27,877 bases of DNA, taken from Klebsormidium nitens (taxonomy: Eukaryota > Streptophyta > Klebsormidiophyceae > Klebsormidiales > Klebsormidiaceae). Below, piece after piece: positions 20,901 through 27,877 of this stretch. The number at the start of each line of letters is the position of its first letter. Within the stretch, counting starts at the first letter, position 1. The notes beneath the pieces were generated by a model. That model saw only the letters and a program-made list of their open reading frames with translations, did no database searches and was not told where the DNA came from. The stretch spans positions 7,279 through 35,155 of the forward strand of contig DF237725.1 of assembly GCA_000708835.1 (NCBI GenBank), given 5' to 3'. Position numbers and translations under genes: made by a program.

Positions 20901-23266
20901 GCTCAGCACCTGCACCATCACGCGGCCACGCTCAGAGGGGCCACGCTGGCAGAGGAGCGCTCGGGACAGAGGCTAGCGCCCAGGCAGGGCGACTGTGCTG
21001 GCCGCACTCGCAAAACCTGAATCCGGACCACGATCCTGCGGATGCACGAAGCTCGACGATCACATCAGATTTGGTCATCCTAATGGCTTGGCCTGGAACT
21101 TACTGCCAACAGTTTAATATTGTGCGATTGAGCTGCTGCCTGTCGAGATAGCGACAGCACAACCATCTACCAAAATCTCCCCGTGCCCAGGGGAGTGTCG
21201 GTTCACCTTGTTCATTGTGTCACTGTATGTGGCCACAATCTCGGGGTACACCTCGCGACCATGCTCCCGTAAGAACGCCCCCATGTACCTGCACCCACCC
21301 GCCGGGCATGCACTCAGGCGCAGGGCGAGCCAGCCAGGAGGTCCCCAGTGGCCAGTCGCCATATTCAAAGCACACTTCGACCTTAGTGACCTTTCGGTGG
21401 ACCAGCGAGATCATGGGAACGACTGGGTCTCGCGCCAGGGCCAGAATGCAATGTACAGATTTGGCGGGGCTTTGCTCACTTGTACTTCAACAGGACGCTC
21501 TGCTGCAGGATTTGGATGTTGGTCTTGGGCTTCTTGAGGGCCAGGAACTTGTTCAGCAGGAACTCCCGTGACTGCAGACAAAGGAGGAGAAGGCCTCCCG
21601 CCAGATGAAGCTTCCACAAAGCTCCAACAGCGAACCAGAGTATGCAATATCTGGAAACTCGGAATATACTGCTGCAAACTCGGTGCATGAGGAGTTGCAT
21701 GTTGGAGCAGTCCCTTTTTGGGCGCTGGCGGGCTGGTGGTGGCGGTGGGCCCACCTTGGCGACGGCCCTGATGCGCAGCCGCTCCAGCTCGGGCTCCACG
21801 TCCTTGAGCGCAGCGGCCGTGCGCGCGGTGGGGTCAGTCGCAGCAAAGTGCAGCTTGCGGTTGAGGGTGGTCAGGTAGGCCAGGTAGGCGTCGCTGACCT
21901 CAGCGTCCACGATGCCCTGGATGAGGTCGGGGGGAACCACAACATCCTCCACAAAGCGCGCCAGCTTGGCCTCAGCCGACTTGCGGTTCTTGAGCTTGAC
22001 GCCCATGCTGAGGGACTGCTCCTGCAGGCTCTTGATCTCGCTGCTGATGGCGCCCAGGTCTGCCTGGAACCCGCTCAGCAGCGCCTCCATGTGCGCCAGG
22101 ATGCCGTCGCAGTCGCGGATCTGAGTGTGCAGCGACACCAGGTTGTCGCTCTCGCGGATGTAGTCCTGTAAGCACACAGGGATTGAATGGCAATGAGGCA
22201 GAGGCCATGCGACAAAAACGAGCGTTTGCCCCGCAGCAGGCAGGGGGCGGAACTGTTGCACCATGGAATTTCACTCTGACTATAGCAGCGCGTCTTCACA
22301 AGCTGCCACGATGATTGGACAGTCATCCCAATGAAGCTGTTGTTGCGCAAGGCTGTGGTGTCTGCGTGCTGACCTGGATGCTCTCCAGCTCCACCTGGCG
22401 CAGCTTGTCCTCCACGTCGCGCGCCAGCTCCCGCAGCTCGCTGCCCTGCCCCAGGATGTTGGCCACCACCTGCACCGCACAGCAGCGCACCGGCTGGGGC
22501 CCAATCGCAAAGGACAGTGCCACCGCTGGGGGCTTTCATTGAGCATTCGTATCATAGAAGAGGCAATCGGTGGGTATATTACAGGAACTCAATTCTTGCA
22601 ATTGAGCCGGAATGGTGCTTCCCACCTCTTGCCCTTGAAAGTGTTCAAGCTCATCCTGCAGCCCTTCCAACGATATCCCCTCCCTGCAAGAGAAACTCCC
22701 GGGTCAGAATGATAGTAGTGCAATCCAGTAAAATCAGGGTCTGTTTCTCCAGATTGAAAGTGTGCCCCTGTTAGGGCTGCCCTCAGATAGTGTGGCATTT
22801 GCTACAAAAATGGGGGGAGCCCAGGCCGAAGTTGTTCGAGCCAATGGAGTCAAAAGGTAATCAATCCTTATTCCATAAGGAAACCCCACTTACGACGTTA
22901 AGTCTTCTCCGAAGGTCAAGTCACCACCAGTGATTTGCAGGTCATATTCGGATCCTTTCCCTCCCTGCACATACATAGTGCTTGTTGGTCAGTCGGCCTT
23001 CCTTCTCACTAGAAGTTGAGCTCCTGCCCTGACAGCAACACACAGGCCTAGATACAAAGGTTTGCATTGTCCTTACAGCACAGTCCTTGGCTTGATATTG
23101 ACATTGCTGCAAACATTTGGGGCCTTGCCACAGCATCTGAGCGGCAGCTCTGCCCTACCTGACCCCCTTCATCAGCTCCAAACAGCTGATCCAGAGAAGC
23201 CTGAGCTGCTTGATCTGCACTCTGCTTGGGCACACCAGACGCTTCCGAAGCATTGTCCGCAACCAT
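17933..23266 (-). CDS. VPS52: VPS52, GARP/EARP tethering complex subunit
   Basis: VPS52 joins VPS51, VPS53 and VPS54 (GARP) to tether endosome-derived vesicles at the trans-Golgi network; the Arabidopsis gene is POK. Thirteen exons, read downward, encode about 747 aa (Arabidopsis about 707): 23266-23159, 22964-22894, 22683-22626, 22469-22374, 22165-21755, 21571-21480, 21288-21207, 20909-20724, 20369-20254, 20093-19934, 19668-19303, 18681-18277, 18025-17933. Frames join perfectly. Landmarks are ISLEGLQDELEHFQ, DNLVSLHTQIRDCDGIL, KPKTNIQILQQSVLLKYKYM, KNRSAVFALGDR, IPHIAEASHAKYPYEALFRSLHKLLMDTATSEY, MSRRRVPCLDSYLDKVNLLVWPRFK, PRPKQQAIFLINNYD and the C-terminal IMYEIKKYSRTF. Residues about 628-656 are an Ala/Gly/Ser-rich insert. 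ATG 23266 is the first ATG after an in-frame stop. Open frames reading through introns, such as 17983-19038 and 21476-22264, are parts of this gene. Confidence 0.96.
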
Positions 23267-24392
23267 GCTGCCTGCTTTCAAGGGTCCCGCCCCTGGAACA
23301 ACCTCCCAAATCCTTCAGAAACCTCACTCGACCTGCCAAGCAGGCGTCGCCGGCTTATCCTTCCACCCTTGGGCTTCGATTCTCCCCTTGGCTCATCTGA
23401 TCTGAATAATATTTATAGAAGGAAAGACAGGCACACATTTGCATCCACAACCTGAACTTGTAGCTTTGTAGTCGGACTCGGAGTGCTCAGACGGAATCAG
23501 AGCAGCTTGGAGCTCTGGAAAGTTGCGCCCTAGCTGCGCAATTTCTGGACTGAGCCACTCAAAATCAGATTTCAAGTCGCAAACCCTAAATTCTGAAACC
23601 GAAGTAAGGCTACAGAGATACACACTTCAAGAAAGCTTTGCAAAAAGTTTCACTTGCTTGAACGTGAATACTGAACAGCATTGCCCCTGGAGTTCTGCGC
23701 ACCATGAGAGCTAGCTTGCAGCAGGCTGCTGGTGCCAGGAATCTCCCAGCAGCGCTCATATCGTTTCCTTGATGTAAAGAAACTCCTACTTGAGGAGGGC
23801 AGCCGCTTACAAGGTGCTTCAATATTCTGAAAGTAAGGTGACTCGTTGCTCAAGTCGTGGATCGTTCTGCCCTGGACGAGAGTCGGGGTCTACTTAGTAG
23901 AATAAGATACTCCATGGAAGACTCCAATCACATCTAACATCAGGCTAGTCAGCGATTCAAGCGGAGCTCACTTTTGCAACTAGGTATCCTTCACCTTATT
24001 ACTTTCATCGAGGGGTTTATTTCAAGAGGAGCAATGAACTCGGGACCTTCGGGCTTCTGTGAGTTTTCCTGAGCTTGCCTCCTTTGTCTTTGTTACTAAG
24101 TTTTTGGAACCACAAGTCATGTGGAGATTTTTCTCAAACGAATGAGGAAGGGGGGATATTTGTGTGTTGTTTGGTCAAATCGTATATGGATAAAGGCAGT
24201 GCATCAAATACTTGCCTCGATGGCCAAACTCCACAACCACCAGTTGGTGAGTTCGTGACTCTTGCCTTTATAAAAATGAAAAGGGTCTTCTTTGGGGACA
24301 ACTCAGTTAGATGATTGAAGGGTTCTTTTCAGGTGGAAGCACTTTGAATTTTTGTCGCATTAGTGGGAAATCCTTTGGTCACAATTTTTAGG
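23267..24392. promoter_or_regulatory. Divergent promoter region of VPS52 (-) and the UBAC2-like gene (+)
   Basis: The 1.1-kb interval must hold both promoters and leaders. The open frames here are short and show no domain. No clear TATA box or shared motif pair stands out. If the UBAC2-like gene has a non-coding first exon or a short coding first exon, it would lie in the right half, since a good acceptor (CCTTGTCTGCAG, 24398-24409) occurs just inside the assigned first exon. Confidence 0.4.
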
Positions 24393-26629
24393 ATGCCCTT
24401 GTCTGCAGACAATGCCCCGGTGACGAAGGCCATCATCCTGACATCAGCCGGGCTGTCTCTTCTGGGGGGGCTGCATGGCACTGCCAGGCTTTTGAGCCTG
24501 TCGTACGAGGTGGGCCTTCATCTAATCGCATCTGAACCATAACATGTTTGGACTGCAGGCAACCTTGCATCGATGGTCGTATAGCCGCGGTAGTTCAAAA
24601 AGTTGAATGTATGAGTCGCCGGAACCCCCATGAAGAAAGTCATATTATCAACATGCTTGATAAGGGGTGAAGAGATGCCATGTGCCTCTCGTTCAAACTG
24701 AAGCGTGTCCATCTGCTCAGTGCATCTTCCGGCGGCACGAGCTGTGGCGCCTACTTACGTCTGCCACCATCTTCTCGTCTACGCCTGAGATCCTGTTTGG
24801 GCTCTACCTGGTGTACTTCTTCCGCATCTTTGAGCGTCAAGTGGGGTCCAACAAGTACACGGTGAGGACCGTGATGTCACGTCCTGTCGCAGGAACATAC
24901 AGCATCTTGAGAGCCACCGTTGGCAAGCCCACAGCGTGCTTGCTCTAACAAACCTTGGCCACCTGTATCTCAATCGGGGTTCATTATTCATAGCAGCATG
25001 CATTGCACTCTACCCGCCTGTGTTCTGTTGACTTGTTTCCACTCCCAGCAAAGCAGTGTCACCTAGGCCGTCACTCTTTGCAGATCTTCGCTTTGAGCTC
25101 GACCATCTTGTCAACGGCTTTCCAGTTGGCGAGTCTGGTAGCCCTCGAGGGACGCTTCAGTGGTGAGGCCCTGTTCAGCCCCTGGCTTGCGCCTGCTTCA
25201 CTGTAGCTGGCATGATGCCCTCACTGCTGTCTGGTCCTGCCCCTCCCCATCATGCTTGTACCAGCCAGAACAGTCTGCTTGCCCCTCTGCGAGAATGTTT
25301 GCCTGATGTTCAACGTCTTTTTGCTTGCTGCAGGTGACCTGTTGACCCTGTGCTCGGGCCCTTATGGCCTCATCTTTGCATCGTTCGTCCCTTTCTTCTT
25401 TGACATCCCAGTGTCAGCTCGCTTCTCGGTCATGAGCCTCAAGTTCTCGGACAAGTCATTTGTCTACCTGGCGGGTCTTCAGGTAAGGGCTTTAACTTAC
25501 TTCGATGCCGTTTCTATCTCAAATCCGAGTCGATCCATCAATCCGGTATTGTCCTTGGTTTCTCGTTTAGGCAGAATACTTCCCAACTATGCAAGTCCGA
25601 CATTTGAGATATCGAAGACTGCTTGTTTCGACCCCTCTCTGGGCATGGTAAGGACAATCTGCCAGTTGTTTGATGGGTGCCTCCCGCGGTGTGCTTGCCT
25701 CGTGCAGCTGCTCCTGTCTTCCGGCCGCCAGTCCATCATCCCGGGGATCAGTGGCCTCCTGGCAGGACTTACCTACCGCTCAAACGTGTTTGGTATTCGC
25801 CGTCTCAAGGTACGGCTTTCTTGGACCCCTGCGCTTCTGTTCGCTCCTCTTCGCAGCTGTTGCTTCTTGTCGAACTTGTTGTTGGCTGCGGGAGGATGTC
25901 GGTGGAAGTTGCTGATGAGATGCCGCCTGACGAAGCGTGCTTCTTGTTGCAGTTCCCGGACTTCATTTCTTCCTTCGTGGAGCGCACTTTTTCGTTCCTC
26001 ATTTCTCGGACGCCCCCCACTGCCTCGGGTGGGCGGGTGGCCGGGCCGGGCGCTCCGGGCACCGGGCCAACAATAGCGAGAAGGCTGGGGGTAAGCAGGT
26101 CGCCACCGCACAAGCCCGTGGGGGTCCTACGGAACGCGTGTGTGCTCAACCAGTTGTTACTTGCTGGTGTACCGTTGCTTTCAATACAATGTTGAGCGAC
26201 AAATTTTGAACCGATTTACAGCACTGGTTTTCTGTGTGGCAGGGCCCTTCTCAAGGCTTCAGTGACCAGCTGATTGGCGGGAACGGAGGACTGCCTGGTG
26301 GCCCTTTTCTGGTAAGTCTAACTTGCTACTTCGAGATTCTCAAGTCGTCATAGCTCCAAAAAGCGGTCGGCTTTCGAGTCTCCAACGGAAGACTTTTGTC
26401 ATCGGAAGTAAGCATAAGTACGCTTTGCTTTTCTATTCAGGCACCACAAACAGGTCTGGGAGTTGCTGCCACGGCTGCAGCCTCACCCGCGCCCCCCCCG
26501 CCGGAAGAGGCTGTCCAAACCCTTGTGTCTATGGGCTTTGACAGAAGTCAGGCGGTGCGGGCACTGGCACAAGCCCGAAACGATGTACATATGGCCACGA
26601 ACCTGCTTCTTGAGGGCGTTGGTTTCTAA
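24393..26629 (+). CDS. UBAC2: Pseudo-rhomboid with C-terminal UBA domain (UBAC2/RBL18-like)
   Basis: UBAC2-family proteins are ER-membrane rhomboid pseudoproteases that bind ubiquitin through a UBA domain and work in ER protein quality control and autophagy. Eight exons encode about 327 aa: 24393-24509, 24721-24861, 25084-25162, 25334-25482, 25708-25809, 25953-26090, 26243-26311, 26441-26629. The N-terminal two-thirds is hydrophobic with several membrane segments and matches RBL18: [75 protein letters not shown]. Where active rhomboids have GxSG, this has GPYG (121-124), with Tyr for Ser. The [10 protein letters not shown] stretch (173-182) lacks the usual His. Residues about 287-324 are the UBA domain ([13 protein letters not shown]...[19 protein letters not shown]). 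A Gly/Pro-rich linker, partly its own exon, joins the two. The start is likely but not certain, because an acceptor site lies just downstream of the ATG. Confidence 0.93.
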
Positions 26630-27503
26630 TACTAGTACTTCGATAATATGATTCATGAAGTCCGACTGATTTCAATGTCTTACCGTACGATGTCAATACG
26701 TAAGTTCAAGTCTCAACGTGGTTCAAAGAGGTTTGTATTGCAGTATCTCCCCACATCTCCTACACCATTTTGATGATTCTGATAGCATCTCGCGTGCCGC
26801 GACTGCCATAAGAGGTTACTAAGTTATGCCGATCAACGAGCATTTTATGATCAACAAGATATATATTAATGGCCGATTGTCGGCTGGCTTCATGACATGT
26901 ACGTATGCACTGTGTGATCATGGCCAAATGCAAATAATTGGGATCTAGTCCGACTAGGTATGATCGGAAAAGTCTCACATGCACTCCGGCTCTCGCTCAT
27001 ATCTGGACGGTCCGGCCAAGGACTCTCTAGCTCAAATCAACGCAAATACAACGAGATTGGCATAAGAACTACTCTGGCCGCCCAAGCATGAACAACAGCG
27101 GCCGTTCAATCAGCAAGCCCATTTCGCGCGCCCTCCCTACGGCATGGTCAGTGACCGTCTCCTTGCAGGCTCGAGTCTCAACTTTCAGGCTAGTTGCACA
27201 TGCAGTGCTCATTGACAGTGGACACCCATATGACCATACGGCAATTTTTTATCATACCATACCAATTTTTACCAGCAATTTGAATTTTGAACTTTGTTCG
27301 AGAACCCCCACGGTGCCCCACCGTACTGATTGGATTCGCAATCGATTTGTGCGCGTAGGAAGGATGCATCTGATTCGTCGGTAGTTTCGTGATAGCTCAT
27401 CGGACGGTGTAAAAGGTGGTGTCATATCAGAATATGGTACTCTCGATTCACAAAATTTCAATGATCAGCTCTGAGCAGATTCAGCACTTTGAAGTTTTTG
27501 GAG
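26630..27503. other. Spacer right of the UBAC2-like gene; no gene seen
   Basis: No open frame here shows a domain or homologue I recognise. The 98-codon frame at 27088-27384 is compositionally ordinary and unsupported. A TACCGTA word, like the tip of the MITE at 27504, occurs at about 26682. Confidence 0.5.
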
Positions 27504-27771
27504 TACCGTAGAGACATTGTCCATTCGCACCACCTTGGTGCGAATATTTACTTATGAACGTTTTGTCATTTCGCACCAGCATCGACGATATTATTAGGAT
27601 TTTCGTTTTTTCCAGATTTGAAAGTTTTTAGGCCTCATTTTGCAGGTTTTGGAGCGTCTACAAATATTATTCTTGATTCGCATTTTCGCACCTGCGTCGA
27701 AAGTAATGAAACTTTTTTCGCAAGCCCTTAAAATAATTATTTTAGTGCGAATGGACAATGTCTCTACGGTA
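27504..27771. mobile_element. MITE-like non-autonomous DNA transposon with 27-bp perfect inverted ends
   Basis: Positions 27504-27530 and 27745-27771 are exact reverse complements over 27 bases. If the outer TA on each side is the target duplication, the element is 27506-27769 (264 bp) with 25-bp inverted repeats beginning CCGTAGAGACATTG. A TA duplication suits Tc1/mariner-type transposases. The interior is AT-rich and non-coding. It holds a 10-bp nested hairpin at the left end (ATTCGCACCA/TGGTGCGAAT, 27523-27545) and several TTCGCA motifs (about 27525, 27570, 27677, 27685, 27717) that could be subterminal transposase sites. Perfect ends suggest recent activity or selection. The family name cannot be given without a genome-wide search. 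Confidence 0.78.
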
Positions 27772-27877
27772 GGTACACTGAGCTACCGTACGGTACTTTA
27801 GGACCCGCCTACCGGTATACGGTAGTACTAGTACCTATACCTATGTACCTTGCCTGTACGACTCCTACACTGGCTAC
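27772..27877. repeat. Cluster of end-like palindromes beside the MITE
   Basis: TACCGTACGGTA at 27784-27795 is a perfect 12-bp palindrome composed of the MITE's terminal heptamer TACCGTA overlapped with its complement TACGGTA. Further TACCGG, TATACGGTA, GTACTAGTAC and TACCTATACCTA words follow to the window edge. It may be an excision footprint or simply a GTAC-rich stretch. Confidence 0.45.

Noticed and set aside
21476-22264. 262-codon minus frame as a separate gene
   Set aside because: It is VPS52 exons 5 and 6 plus the intervening in-frame intron.
27088-27384. 98-codon plus-strand frame near the right end
   Set aside because: It has no recognisable domain or splice context, and its length is within what chance gives in such DNA.
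1-27877. CRISPR arrays, bacterial operons, rRNA or tRNA genes
   Set aside because: No regularly spaced identical repeats, no ribosome-binding-site-led operons, and no tRNA cloverleaf or rRNA core motifs were seen; gene structure is eukaryotic throughout.

Overview
The window is nuclear DNA from a eukaryote, most likely a green alga. All five recognisable genes are spliced, with 44 inferred introns that I could place with GT-AG borders. Their best family matches, recalled from memory, are plant-type: a KEULE/SEC1-like Sec1/Munc18 protein, a stand-alone homoserine dehydrogenase, a NYN+LOTUS RNase-like protein, the GARP/EARP tether subunit VPS52, and an RBL18/UBAC2 pseudo-rhomboid. Exons are GC-rich and introns and spacers less so. 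A TGTAA motif, the usual chlorophyte poly(A) signal, lies about 105 bases after the SEC1 stop. Species or class cannot be fixed from this window; a trebouxiophyte or streptophyte alga would both fit.

Layout. Positions 1-3700 are repeat and mobile-element territory. They hold three diverged hairpin-bearing repeats (1-295), a long purine-rich, strand-asymmetric block with GGAACG-like motifs (about 300-1740), an 85-bp tandem duplication (1807-1976), and a broken gag-like gene with a CCHC zinc knuckle on the minus strand (3203 down to 2213). SEC1 (+, 3941-8845, 13 exons) follows and converges on homoserine dehydrogenase (-, 13728-10557, 9 exons). The latter is divergent from the NYN+LOTUS gene (+, 14407-16944, 6 exons), which converges on VPS52 (-, 23266-17933, 13 exons). 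VPS52 is divergent from the UBAC2/RBL18-like gene (+, 24393-26629, 8 exons). The right end carries a 264-bp MITE-like element with perfect 27-bp inverted ends, including the TA target duplication (27504-27771).

The five genes do not form a pathway. SEC1 (SNARE-mediated fusion), VPS52 (retrograde tethering to the trans-Golgi) and UBAC2 (ER membrane) all belong to the endomembrane system, but their proximity is probably chance. I see no evidence of a new multi-gene system. The least-explained material is the left-end repeat and gag block, the palindromes in the two intergenic regions flanking homoserine dehydrogenase, and the MITE with its nearby end-like motifs.
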